A stretch of 64,000 nucleotides of DNA from Ryuthela nishihirai (lineage: Eukaryota; Arthropoda; Arachnida; Araneae; Heptathelidae), in assembly GCA_038380435.1 (NCBI GenBank), contig JAWZYU010000028.1, forward strand, positions 43,645,095-43,709,094, given 5' to 3'. The notes below the pieces were generated by a model that saw only the letters and a list, made by a program, of their open reading frames with translations, was not told the origin of the DNA and did not search any database. The translations under genes were made by a program, and so were the position numbers. The first letter of the stretch is position 1. Every line of letters begins with the position of its first letter. This document shows, one piece after another, positions 11,604 to 22,193 of this stretch.

Positions 11604-11940
11604 GCGGGAGTGGTTCAGTCGTTATGGCGCCAAGCTCGTAATCTGTAGTTCCCAGATTCGAGTCTAAGCTGGGCCAGGGTTGATATTTATCTCTGCAAAC
11701 TCCTCTCCCTGCACATGAACAGTAGGGACACCGATGGGATTGGAAAGGCCTCCGTCCGTAAGAAGGGACATTAATCTGTGCCCCCGCGTACAGGAGATCC
11801 ATACCCTGTGCACGTTAAAGAACATGCTAGATTTAAGAACAGGCAGGCTATCATCTGTCAGCCAACAGCTGTTCCAGTGGGTCCCCTCCCCCAACCTTCT
11901 CTGAGCCATCGGGGTCCTTATGAGGTGGTCATTTTTCCAC
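11604..11940 (+). mobile_element. SINE-A, old diverged copy
   Basis: Plus-strand copy: gggagtggttcagtcgtta (A-box region), cccagattcgagtct (B box), then cctgtgcacgttaaagaaca and tgttccagtgggtcccctcc. Lies tail-out next to the preceding minus copy. The 3' tail is lost. Confidence 0.85.
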
Positions 11941-12309
11941 GGATATTATACTTTTTGTAAATTTATATGTAAATTTAAAACAATATAGGTTTTGAAAAGT
12001 ATACACTCTTCGATTGCAACAAACTTAACCCTAGTCAGTTGAAAATCACTGGTTCCAAATCAGTCGTCCGCATCATTCCTCTGTGTCTGCTGACCTGGAA
12101 ATCTAAAGATATTATTTCTTTACTCACGGTAAATGACGTGTTTACTGCTGACTCGTGAAATCCAAAGATTCCATTCCTTTCCAGAATGTGAATAGACTTT
12201 AATGAGAGCATAAAAGTAAGTTTTTTTTATGTCTTTTTCAATGCCTGCTATAATCAGTTTAAAATAATTTTACACTTTTGATTAAACTAAAACAAAATTC
12301 ATTAATATA

Positions 12310-12909
12310 ATTTTTACTTCAATGTGATCCGTCGATTAATGTTAATTTCCAAAACATGGTTCATGGCTTATAGACAGTTGAGAACCACTAGGCTACAGCA
12401 CTGCTCTACGTTAAAGAAATCGTTTCATTTTGTAAAACTGGCAACCGAATTGATTTTTTATCAAATTAGACTAATTCTGATTTCAAAACTAAGCGAGAGA
12501 TTGAAAGATATTTTCAGCTTATTTTCGAAAAAATAAGGTATTACTAATTTGTTTAAAAACATTAAAGTATCATATGTACTTTACTAGATATCTTGACTTA
12601 ATATCATATGTGTAATTTTATTTCTATTTTCAAACTTTATGTCTCGACAAGCTTTTGTGTTCTTGTGATATTTGTGTTGATGTATCAGTAAATTAATTTT
12701 GAAACTGTTCTTTAAACTAAATTTTTGAAAATGTATTAAGTCTAAAATACGAATTCTGGTGATATTGTAAATATAAACTATTTTGAACTTGCAATTTTTA
12801 TGAAATCGCTGTAAACTCAGAAAATAATATGCTTTAATTTAGTCTGATTTGTAAACTTTAAAACAATGATGAAATGCCATGCAAATGTAAGTAGCATAAG
12901 AGTGCAAAA
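12310..12909. repeat. Right inverted arm, innermost block
   Basis: Inverted counterpart of about 5790-6390. Shared phrases include gagaaccactaggctacagc against gctgtagcctagtggtcctc. The match starts at about 12310 (left arm about 6390); DNA from 11945 to 12309 has no partner and no gene. Confidence 0.8.
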
Positions 12910-13059
12910 TATATTTAGGTTAAGGTGCAGTATTGGGTCCTCAGCCGCCATGTTGTACTTTTCCCCAGGGAAACCTGTAACGTTGAGTTGCAATATGATA
13001 TTCATCTGCATGTTCCAATGTTTGTGACTGATATATGCTCTTTAGAATAGTTCTCTCTA

Positions 13060-13475
13060 ATGAGATTATTTGTTTTCGGGTCTTTTCTTAAGTTGATCCT
13101 TGAAATTTACTTTTGATATTTATTTTAGGGCCTTTTTTAAGTGCGAAACGAGGGTTCATTGTTTAGCGATAAGCGTTTTTAATGAAATCTTTTGATGAGA
13201 TTATTTTTGGGGCTTTTTTCAGTATGGAACAAGGAGTTATTCTTTAGCGATAAGAGCTGTTAATGAAATCTAGTTTTGATGAGAATATTAATCTTTGGGG
13301 GCTTTTTCTAAGTGCAGAACGAAGGTTTATTCTTTAGCGATAAAAGTTGTTATTAAAATCTGATTCTGATGAAATTATTTAATTTTCAGGTCTCTTTCTT
13401 TAAGTGCGAAACGAGGGTTAATTTTGTAGCGATAAGAGTAGTTAATTTAAATCTTGTTTTGATGAGATATATATT
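13060..13475. repeat. About 95-bp tandem repeat, 4 units
   Basis: About four imperfect units, each with a gcgaaacgaggg-like phrase, then tttagcgataag, then a ttttgatgaga-like phrase. They form most of the left interior of the 12918-15511 element. Confidence 0.75.
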
Positions 13476-13531
13476 TATATATATAAATATATATATCCTT
13501 TAAATTATATATATATATATGTATCCTCAAT

Positions 13532-15391
13532 CAGGGGCGTAGCGAAGGACTGGTTGGCGGGGGTGGGGGGGGAGATATCAAAAATTTTCCAACTCGAAGT
13601 TGAAATTTTGCCAACTGAGCGAACTTTGCAGATTTTCACTCCGTGGGGAGGGCATTTTGCCATTTGACATCCAATTTTGCCAACTAACCGTATTTTGACA
13701 TTTAACTTCCAATTTTGGCAGCTAGCCATTATTATTTCACAGGCATAATTCCAATATTTACATTTACATCTCGTCTGAATTGTAGCGAGTCAGTGTAAAT
13801 TTCCCCTTGATTTGGCCAACTATCCTTAATTTCACGAAACTAATTCCAATCTTTATCTCTGTCCTAAATTTGCCAAATCACTTCAAACTTTTCAAACTCC
13901 CAAAGATTTTGCCAAGTTTTCTCGCTTTCAGTCAATTATCCTGAATTTCACAAACCCAATCCCAAATATCACAACTCGCCCGTATTTTCCAAGTGAATTC
14001 AAATTTTGCCAACTACTCTAGATTTTGCCAACTCGCCATAATTTTACAGAAAAAATCGAAATTTTTGCATCTTCTCTGAATTGGCCAAGTCACTTCGAAT
14101 TTCATCAACTCTCCTTGTTCAAGAAAGGCACAATTTTCACAACTCCCCTGTATTTTACCAAGTGGCTTCGAATTTTGACAAGAGTTCTTGGTTTTTCCAA
14201 CTCTCCTTAATTTCACAAAACGAATCCCAACTTTTACAACTCACCTGTACTTTACCAAGTGATTTCCTGTTTTGCCAACTTCCCTAGAATTTGCCAAGTT
14301 TTCTCGATTTTGTCAACTCTCCTTAATTTCAGAAAAACAATCCCAATTTTCGCAAATCGCCCGTATTTTACCAAGTGGATTCGAATTTTGTCAACTGCCT
14401 AGATTTTGCCAAGTTTACTTAATTTTGCCATCTCGCCACAATTTTACAGAAAAAAATTCCAATTTTTTTTACATCACACCTGATTCTTGCAAAGTCACTC
14501 TGAATTTGCCAACTCCCCCAAGATTTGCCATCTCTCCTAGATATTGCGAAGTTGCCTCGATTTTGCCAACATGCCATAATTTTACAGAAAAAAGATTGCA
14601 ATTTTTGCATCTCACCTGAATTTTGTCAACTCTCCATGATTTTGCCAACTCGCCATAATTTTACAGAAAATAATCCAAATTTTTACATCTCACCTGAATT
14701 TTGCCAACTCCCCACGATTTTGCCAAGTCATTCCGAATTTTGCCAACTGTTCCTAGATTTTGCTAACTCCCTACGTTTTACCAACTCGCCATAATTTTAC
14801 AGAAAAAATCCTAATTTTTTTACATTTCACCTTAATTTTTGCCAACTCCCCACGATTTTGCCAACTCCCTACGATTTTGCCAAGTCACTCCGAATTTTGC
14901 CAACTTCCCACGATTTTGCGAACTGCCCCTAGATTTTGCCAACTCGCCATAATTTTACAGAAAAAAATCCCATTTTTATATCTCACCAGAATTTTGCCAA
15001 CTCCCCACGATTTTGCCAAGTCACTCCAAATTTTGTGAACTCCCCAAGATTTTGCTAAGTTGTCCTAATTTTGCCAACTCCCAAAAATTTTACTATGTCA
15101 CTCCGTATTTTGCCAACTCCCTAAGATTTTGCCAAGTTGTCCCTGTATTTTCCTAAGTGGCTTCGAATTTTGCCAAGTGCTCTAAATTTTGCCGTCTCTC
15201 CATTTTCCAAACTGCCTTAGATTTGCCAAGTTGCCTCGATTTTGACAACTCCGCTTAATTTTCCAAAAAAAAAATTGCAAATTTTTACATCTCACCTAGG
15301 TTTTACGAAGTCGCTTCGAATTTTGCCAACTCCGAGTTACTTTTTTTTGGGGGGGGAGCCTCCACCCACATCCCCCATGGCTATGCCCCTG
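13532..15391. mobile_element. hAT-like non-autonomous element filled with a minisatellite
   Basis: The left end reads CAGGGGCGTAGCGAAGG and the right end reads back as CAGGGGCATAGCCATGG, the CAGGGGCGTAGC type of terminus known in hAT elements. It is flanked by the perfect 8-bp duplication TCCTCAAT (13524-13531 and 15392-15399). The interior (about 13590-15330) is a 1.7-kb array of short units around the phrase attttgccaactcccc, with a recurring longer block containing cgccataattttacagaaaa. No transposase is present. Several frames are open across parts of the array and are artefacts of the repeat. Confidence 0.85.
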
Positions 15392-15519
15392 TCCTCAATA
15401 CGCATCTTAAGGTAGATGCGGAACGGACTACTTTTAACATTCAAACTTTTTTTTTCACCGTGGCGAAATTGAACAAGATGGCAGCTGAGGACTCAATACT
15501 GCACTTCTGCCTATATTTA

Positions 15520-15868
15520 AGTTTTCTCTACATATTATGTGATAAGGTACGGTTTTGAGATATAAGTATTTTTTTTTTCATTTTATCGTTAAAAAGCTGG
15601 ATTGAAGCAATATACGTACATTATGATAACTCTTAAGCAAACACTGTTCTTAAGAAATAAATCGGTGTTTTGAAATTCCATCTTCAAAAACGTAAGAAGT
15701 CAGCACCTAAATATATCCTACCCTTAAGGAAATAGTTAAAATTTAAGGGCCCATATTGAATATATAGTAATAGTGGAAGTTCTGCTATATTTGAGTGTCT
15801 ATCGGAACACTCGGACCAAGATTTAGGTCCTCGAATATCAAAACGATATTTTACAGGATTATTGTGAA
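15520..15868. repeat. Right inverted arm, second block
   Basis: Inverted counterpart of about 5430-5780, for example ctatcggaacactcgga against tccgatagcc-containing sequence near 5475. It is bounded by the DNA element to the left and the LINE block to the right. Confidence 0.8.
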
Positions 15869-16044
15869 ACAGCAATTGGAGACTTGGAGTTCAGACGTGG
15901 AAGGAAGTGGAAGTGTTTTTACTTAGCTCCAAGAAGTAAAATTTAGTTAGCTAAACCTTTTACCTAAATTGCCTAATAACCTTGGCCGAGATCGGGTATC
16001 CAACCCCGATGGAGCCCTTGGTCGGCAGGATAGGTTAAATATCT

Positions 16045-16582
16045 GATATCTGATATCTTTAATTAATATTAAGATCTCGAAGCCTATTATCTCGAAGTCT
16101 AAAATAATGCCTGATTGGCAATAACAAAAGTAAAACACATAAATCCAAAAGGGTCCATACTAGCAAAACAAACTTGCTAAAGAAGCACAACTATAAGTTA
16201 AACATGCGAGTGTCATAACCACAATCTTAGGACGCTTGAACTGGTTCAAAACCAATGGATCATAATCAATCAAAGATCTAATTATATCATAAGGATTATC
16301 TCCCACTGCCTCGAAAAAGGTCTGCGCGAGTTTCGGAATATGGGTGTATATGTGGTCAGTGCTCAAATCGGTGTGAATGATCTTGTTTTTCACAAACCAG
16401 GGAGCACTGCCACAGATCTGAGGATTTTATTTTGGAAGCCCTGAAGCCTCGTGACATTGGTGTTTGTAGTGTTATTTAACACTGGTGAGGCATATGTTAG
16501 GACTGGCCGCAGAAGAGCCTTATAAAGAAATAATTTCTTTTCTGGAGGCAGTAATCTTGAGACAGGCCGTAAATGCCCCATG
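16045..16582 (-). pseudogene. Jockey LINE: RT C-terminus and 3' UTR
   Basis: The minus strand reads KLFLYKALLRPVLTYASPVL and LQGFQNKILRSVAVLPG, then after one interruption HIYTHIPKLAQTFFEAV and FKRPKIVV. These are the conserved region after the catalytic YxDD motif of Jockey-clade reverse transcriptases. The 3' UTR (about 16045-16180) is inverted relative to 19390-19553, including gttattgccaatcaggcatt. The catalytic domain is absent. The upstream side is cut by the SINE at 16583. Confidence 0.8.
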
Positions 16583-16785
16583 GTTTGTGAGCAGTGGTTA
16601 GCGCGCTTGGTTACTGCTCTACGGGACCTGGGTTCGAGCCCCGGGTAAGGCATGGATGTTCGTGTTGTTTTCTGCTGAGGTCCTGCCATCCTCTCAGATC
16701 TTCTACTGTGGCATATAAACTGACAGGCTCCTGTCAGACCTCTGTGGCAAGCAGCTGCTTGAGGGGGTATTTTTTTTTTTTTAGG
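16583..16785 (+). mobile_element. SINE-B (tRNA-headed), full-length
   Basis: A-box region gtggttagcgcgcttgg, B box gggttcgagccccg, then a body with gctgaggtcctgccatcctc, ataaactgacaggctcctgt and gcagctgcttgagggggtat, and a T-rich end. It separates minus- and plus-strand LINE fragments. Its body is shared with the 5S-headed SINE at 2901 and 21985. Confidence 0.9.
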
Positions 16786-16789
16786 CGTC

Positions 16790-16960
16790 CAACACATTTA
16801 CACCCATATAAAGCAGATCTCTAAGAAATTCTTAGAAGCTGTGGACACGGAATCCTCACGATTTCATTACTAACATTTTAAAGTATGACCATGATCCTAT
16901 GAGCAGATTCAAGAGGGCAAGACCATTGGTTCTTGATCAGGAAAACCTTTTGGTCTAGAC
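16790..16960 (+). pseudogene. Second Jockey RT C-terminal fragment
   Basis: The plus strand reads QHIYTHIKQISKKFLEAV, then after a one-base shift ITNILKYDHDPMSRFKRA. It aligns with the minus-strand fragment HIYTHIPKLAQTFFEAV...FKRPK at 16160-16393. The two are homologous C-termini in opposite orientation on either side of the SINE. Confidence 0.65.
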
Positions 16961-17426
16961 CCTTATCTACCATATTTATCATTGTTTTTCTGCACCTTGG
17001 GGCTCACCTTTTGGTGATTTTTGTGTTGTCCTTTGCGACTCATGCCACTTATTGGATGCCCTCAGTTGGAGAATGTTAAGGGATCTTTTATCCTGGTACT
17101 TCGAAAAATCATAATTATGCTAAGTGCTACATCATTCCGGTCCGTGCAGTGAGCTCTGATTCTAGGAAAACTCTGCAAAGCTGTCAACTGCTTGATCAGC
17201 AAAAGAAATTTTTAAAAGCACTCAATAAAAAGATTAAGTTGTTTCCTCCATGTTATTAATGATATGAGTCCAGAGCAAGCTGAAGAACTCAACCAAGCCA
17301 TTCCTCAATGTTTTTGTTTAGAAAAAGCAGTTAAAGAGCACAACTGTTCTGAAGATTGTAACAGTGATACTACTATGCAGCTCATTGCTGCCACCAATGT
17401 TGATATTATGGAAACTTAACCTATTG

Positions 17427-17815
17427 TTGTTGTTGTTGTTTTGCCTCTGAGCAGCAGTTTTTTGCACACCATGGGCTAAATGGCCAGGTCACATGGACCC
17501 CGAAGGCTCAGAGAAGGTTGGGGGAGGGGACCCACTGGAACAGCTGTTGGGAGACAGATGGTAGCCTCCCGTCAAGGCCATCCAGCGTGTTCTTTAACGT
17601 GCACAGGGTATGGCTCTCCCGCACACGGGGCCACGGCTTAACATCCATCCGATGGACGGCGGCCTTTCCAAGCCCATCGGTGTTCCCTACTGACCATAGG
17701 CAGGGTGGGGGAAATTTTGCGGAGATAAATCTCAACGCTGACCCAGCTGGAACTCGAACCTGGGAACTACAGATTACGAGCCTGGCGCGCTACCGACTGA
17801 GCCACCCCCGCCCCT
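17427..17815 (-). mobile_element. SINE-A full-length, 11-bp TSD, in LINE ORF1
   Basis: Perfect target duplication TTAACCTATTG at 17416-17426 and 17816-17826. The tail side shows ttgttgttgttg next to ttttgcctctgagcagc. The tRNA-like head is at 17815 going left. Confidence 0.95.
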
Positions 17816-17922
17816 TTAACCTATTGAAGATAATGATAAAAGCAAGTTAGATGAGAGTGATCAAGGTTTCGAACCTGTTAAAAAGGGATACAAAAAGCCC
17901 TTAAATATAGATGAACCTTGTA

Positions 17923-18136
17923 CAGTCGCTCAAAAAAGTATCCGAACGCCATGGTTGACTACAACATTCAAAAAAAATATCTGGCAACGATTTTTTCAGA
18001 AATTAGTGATCTGGCATTCTTCGTGTACTGCACACGAAGGATGCCAGATCATTAAATTCTGAAAAAATCGTTGCCAGATATTTTTTCTGAAATTTTTTAA
18101 TCAACCATAGCGTTTGGATACTTTTTTGAGCGACTG
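17923..18136. mobile_element. 214-bp hairpin MITE with TA duplication
   Basis: TA at 17921-17922 and 18137-18138. Ends are CAGTCGCTCAAAAAAGTATC and its inverse, and complementarity runs almost to the centre (cttcgtgt, 5-base loop, acacgaag). Tc1/mariner-type MITE by TA duplication. Inserted in the LINE ORF1. Confidence 0.9.
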
Positions 18137-19564
18137 TATCACTAGTCAAAACAAATATTCCTTACTCTCTAGTCAGTGTGCTTCAAAGGAAGAATATGAC
18201 ATAAGTGATGATGTAGGAACATCCTCACAAACACAGAAAGTTTCCTCTCTTTAAATTAAAGTTAAGAGGGACAAAATACCACCAATAGTTTTGAGGCAAC
18301 CTAAAAATTGGCTGAACACTGAAAAAGCTGGTTACACTGGCCGTGGAAGCATTTACAGCAAAAAGATCTGGTGACAACATTAGAGTCCAAACGAAATGTA
18401 GCCAAGACTAGAAGTTTTATAAACTTCTTTGGGAAAGAAAAGTTTACTTTTTATGCTTATCAGTTGAAGCCAGAAAAGAACTTAAAGGTGATCATCAAGA
18501 ACATTCCTGATGACATCATCTGTGAAGAATTGGCTCAGGTATTGTCCGGAATAGGTTTCATGACCCTTAAAGTTTCTCAAATTAAGAAATATAGGGACAA
18601 GGCACCTTTACGTATATTTCTCATTGAGTTGGCAAAAACAGATGCCATCAAACAGATGTTCAATCTAACTGATCTTTTGCATCGAAAGATCACTGTTGAG
18701 TCCTTTCAAACGAGAAAAGGAACAACACAATGTCACAAATGGCAGCGTTATGGGCACACTCAGGGTAACTGCTTTAACACCCCTAGATGTGTCAAATGCG
18801 CTGGCAACCATCTTGCTACTACGTATTTCGGAATACACAAGGATAGTCCACGGATCTGTGCTAACTGAGGGAAAGAGCACACGGCCAATTACAGAGGCTG
18901 TGAGCTCTTTCCTAAACTTTCCAATAGAGGAGTATCTTTGGAAAAACCCATGAAGGGTAAAAATAAGATACCCCAGTGTGTATAACCCAATAAGACCTAC
19001 GCACAAGCTACTAGACTTACTAAAGAGATTCCAGGAAAATCTAACATTGCTCCACCAGTTACTATGCCTTCAGAAAAAGGGAAGGCCACAGTGAATGTAC
19101 CAACAACAACAACAACAACAACAAAAAACGATGCAAATGAGGAGGAAAGGTTTGACTTTGCTAAGGAATTTATAGATATCCTAGAATTCTTACGGGAATT
19201 GAATTTGGGTAATATATTGCACAAAGTTAAAACATTTTGTCTTAAATTTAAGATGGCTAAGGATCGGATAGAGAGAATCTCAGTAGGCGTCCAAGCTTTT
19301 GATGGATAAGTGACCGGACTAAAGATCCTTGATCTATTTCGATCCCTTGGTTTTTTACCGGTTCAAGCATCCAAAAATTTTGGTGTTTGACTCTAGCTTG
19401 TTATAGTTGTGCTTTTTTAGCAAATTTGTTTTGCCTTTGTGGTCCCTTTGGGGTTTATGTATTTTAACTTTTGTTATTGCGAATCAGGCATTACTTTAGA
19501 CTTCCAGAACCTAGGTTTGGAGCTTATAAAATTAATTAAAGATATCAGATATCACAGCAATTGG

Positions 19565-20283
19565 TGCTGCCATTTTGTTTTTCATTATAAAAGTTGTCCT
19601 TTACCTCCATCATAATCTCAGAACTGAAATACTATCCCTAACATTTCCATCAGCAAAAAAAAAAAGATTTTTCACAAAAAAAAACTAAATTGCTGAAAAT
19701 AAATTGCTGAAAATAAAACCGAAAAAATTAAAATATTAAGTGTTAGCCAGAAGTGAGTTTTATTCGATTGACTTATTTTCCTGTGGTGCTTCTTTGAAGT
19801 GGGAATCGGGGATTCATTTTTAACTTTTTGTTTTATGGCATGTTTATCTTTGTTTATGTTGTTCGAAACAAAAACAACATTAAGGACTGTTTTATCGCGG
19901 AAGAGTATATTTAATAAATTTAATGTGAAATTAAAATATTAAGTGTTAATAATAATATAATACCGAAATAATATTATACCGGACAGACATTTTTCGCAAT
20001 GAAGTTCTGTGTTTTCAAATGTTAGAAGAAAGTGACCAGCAAGTACGCATTGATTTTTCTGCAATCATAATTAAAATGCAGGACAGGAAGGATCTGGATT
20101 TCAAAAATATTTTTTTAATGACGATTGATTAAGTGGTGTCACTTTTTCACTGTCACGTTTCAGCTGTAGGTGTCCGTGTTACGTGACGACATTGTCGGTT
20201 TATTCTGTCATAACCTATAGATAAGCTGGTAACTGTGCGAGACTGATCATGAATTGAAATATGATATTCGTATTTAATATACA
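19565..20283. repeat. Right inverted arm, third block
   Basis: Inverted counterpart of about 4722-5390, for example gtgctgccattttgtttttc against the matching sequence near 5370. No gene is recognised. Confidence 0.8.
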
Positions 20284-20501
20284 GGGTGGTCTAAAAGTAA
20301 TCAACCCTTTTTTATGTTATTATTTTTATATTTGCGTATATATAATTTTTTAAATTTGTGATATTCTTATAAATTTTAGCTTCTAATTTTCTATTTCAGA
20401 TTTCAAATTCTGTTTTATTTCAGATATTGTAAATGAACAGGGATTACCGTTTAACAAAATAACAAAGAGTAAAAAATAAGAGTATTACTTTTGGACCACC
20501 C
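20284..20501. mobile_element. MITE with GGGTGGTC termini, right arm
   Basis: Inverted partner of the element at 4507-4721. Ends read AGGGTGGTCTAAAAGTAAT and ATTACTTTTGGACCACCC. No ORF. Confidence 0.75.
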
Positions 20502-21982
20502 GGTTTATAGACGATTGTGAGTGATTGACTGACTGACAGGGGATCACACTAATTCTAACTATGGAGCAGAAATCGTAGAACTCTAGAAATTTGCGCCTGG
20601 AGGTAATTCGGATCGTTCTCGAAAAAAAAAACAGAAATTTAACCTCTGACGTGCCTTTGAAGGTCAAATTAGGTCACGTAGAGGTCAATCCCTGATCTAC
20701 GAGTGCTAGAAACGTGAAATTGGGGTCTGGGGATGAGAATTCAGATTCTGAATAATGTTACGAAATTCTTCGAGGACAAAGGCCAAAATGAGATTTTAAC
20801 AGTGTTAGAGAGCTAAATATTTCTTCATGGGTAAATCTCCGAAATGTGAAATTTGGGATATTCTGGGTCTTTCGAGTTCAAAGTTTAAATATAGACCTAC
20901 CAGTGTTAGAGGGCTAAAAATTGGTGCCTGAAGGTATTCTGTGTCGTAGATCTCAGAAATTATGCTAATTTTGAATGCGAATGATCGTTCGAGGTCAAAG
21001 GTCAAATTTCGATATACCGATAATGGAGAGCAAAATCTTTCAGGAAGTAGAACTCAGAAGTAAAATGAATATTCAGATACAGTTTTGCGTTCAAGGTCAA
21101 ATAGGGGTTGAAGACCGATTAATTTCTAGTATATATATATATGAATGTCTTCTTTAAGAGATAATTACAGCTAATGCAGTTACATCGACCAGATGTTAAA
21201 GAAATGGCTCTAAGTTGGTATGATGCAGACCACCTGGAAATGGGAAAGGTGATTTTTCAATTATATTTCTATGAAGAGAGAGATATAATTAAGTTAACGA
21301 TATAATGCAATGTTCGATAAGTTTCTTATTTATATGAATCATATAATTAAATTTAGTTTCATCAACATATAGAAAACGAGGCTCACACGTGTGAACTTTG
21401 AATGGATTATGTGTGGTAGTAAGTACTGGAAAGAATCTGTAGAGTTTAGAGAAATCAAGTGACAATATAAAGAGCCTTGTATATGCAGTTATTTGAAAGA
21501 AAAACTCTTTTGAAAGGGGCCACCAATTTTACTAGAACCAAAACGAATATTTGAATAAGCATTTCAACACCAATAATAATTTTTCAAAACACCATATTGA
21601 ACTTTTCCCATATACTGAAATATTCACTGAGCCGATATGCACGTAACTTTGATCACATTTTGATATAAAGTGAAATAGGCTATAAAATGTTTTGAGATTT
21701 TCTTTATTAAATCTGTTTCCACAAGGTAAATATTTAAATTAAAGTTTATAAATTTACTTTTTACAGAATAATGATGTTTCGTTCTCATCTATTTAAACCA
21801 GAAATGCCTTTAGGTAAAACTTCTGAAAAAAATTATCGCCGACGCAGGGGGACCCGCAACTATCCAGAGTCATGCCACAGCGCGGTACCTTTACACGCGA
21901 TAATATTTCAGAATCCTTCGAAATATTGACCTTAGAAGTTAAATAAAACTTAGTAACAAGTATTGTATCAAATAAAAAAAAA
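20502..21982. repeat. Right inverted arm, fourth block, no gene
   Basis: Inverted counterpart of about 3116-4506. A segment near 21330-21420 (with gaaaacgaggctcacacgtg) is extra relative to the left arm. No coding function is recognised. Confidence 0.75.
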
Positions 21983-22193
21983 ATACCTCCTCAAGCAGCT
22001 GCTTTGCCGCAGAGGTTTGACAGGAGCCTGTCAGTTTAATACACCACAGTAGAGGGATCATGTGAGGATGGCGGGTCCTCCTCAGGAGATTTTTTGGCCA
22101 ACTGCACGCAGTGTTCACCCTCACAGGTACTGACCGCACCCAAAGCTGCTTCTGTGATCGGACGAGAAACGGTGTTGTCAGCTTGGTACTGCC
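21983..22193 (-). mobile_element. 5S rRNA-derived SINE, right arm
   Basis: Inverted partner of 2901-3115. The complement of the 5S head (gtgatcggacgagaaacggt, ggtactgaccgcaccc) ends at 22193, exactly at the satellite boundary as in the left arm. The body shows cctcaagcagctgctttgcc. Confidence 0.85.

Larger units (their letters stand above)
12918..15511. mobile_element. DNA transposon with 8-bp TSD (non-autonomous), hosting a nested element
   Basis: Ends are inverted: 12918 onward reads ggttaaGGTGCAGTATTGGG and the right end reads back as GGCAGAAGTGCAGTATTGAG, both continuing into TCCTCAGC. Flanks carry the 8-bp direct repeat TATATTTA (12910-12917 and 15512-15519). The left arm of the large duplication has an uninterrupted site near 5785, which confirms an insertion. 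Without the nested element at 13532-15391 it is about 730 bp and has no transposase. An 8-bp TSD suits hAT or P families. Confidence 0.75.
17264..19309 (+). pseudogene. Jockey-type LINE ORF1 (gag-like, CCHC fingers), broken
   Basis: Nucleic-acid-binding ORF1 of a Jockey-clade LINE, readable from MSPEQAEELNQAIPQCF to FKMAKDRIERISVGVQ. The longest open part is 18371-18868 and contains the domain before the zinc knuckles (TFYAYQLKPEKNLKVIIKNI) and degenerate CCHC motifs. These are QCHKWQRYGHTQGNC (second Cys changed to Trp), RCVKCAGNHLATTYF (last Cys changed to Phe) and CAN-stop-GKEHTANYRGC, where TGA replaces a Cys codon. Frameshifts lie near 18240-18370, with a further stop near 18983. A SINE (17427-17815) and a MITE (17923-18136) interrupt it. 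A (CAA)n run near 19102-19123 encodes a poly-Thr stretch. ORF2 does not follow; 3' UTR-like DNA does. Confidence 0.85.
15880..19553. mobile_element. Jockey-type LINE block with 11-bp TSD
   Basis: Flanked by the perfect direct repeat ACAGCAATTGG at 15869-15879 and 19554-19564; the left arm has no insertion at the matching place. Within it are a possible 5' UTR (15880-16035), a minus-strand LINE 3' end with RT C-terminus, a tRNA-headed SINE, a plus-strand RT C-terminus fragment, and a plus-strand gag-like ORF1 with 3' UTR ending gatatcagatatc at 19553. The minus fragment also ends in gatatc repeats near 16045. Most of ORF2 is missing, so the block is composite. Confidence 0.75.

Noticed and set aside
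13505..15038. Open frames rich in CQLPTILPSH-like phrases
   Set aside because: They are produced by the minisatellite inside the hAT-like element; the unit length keeps frames open by chance.
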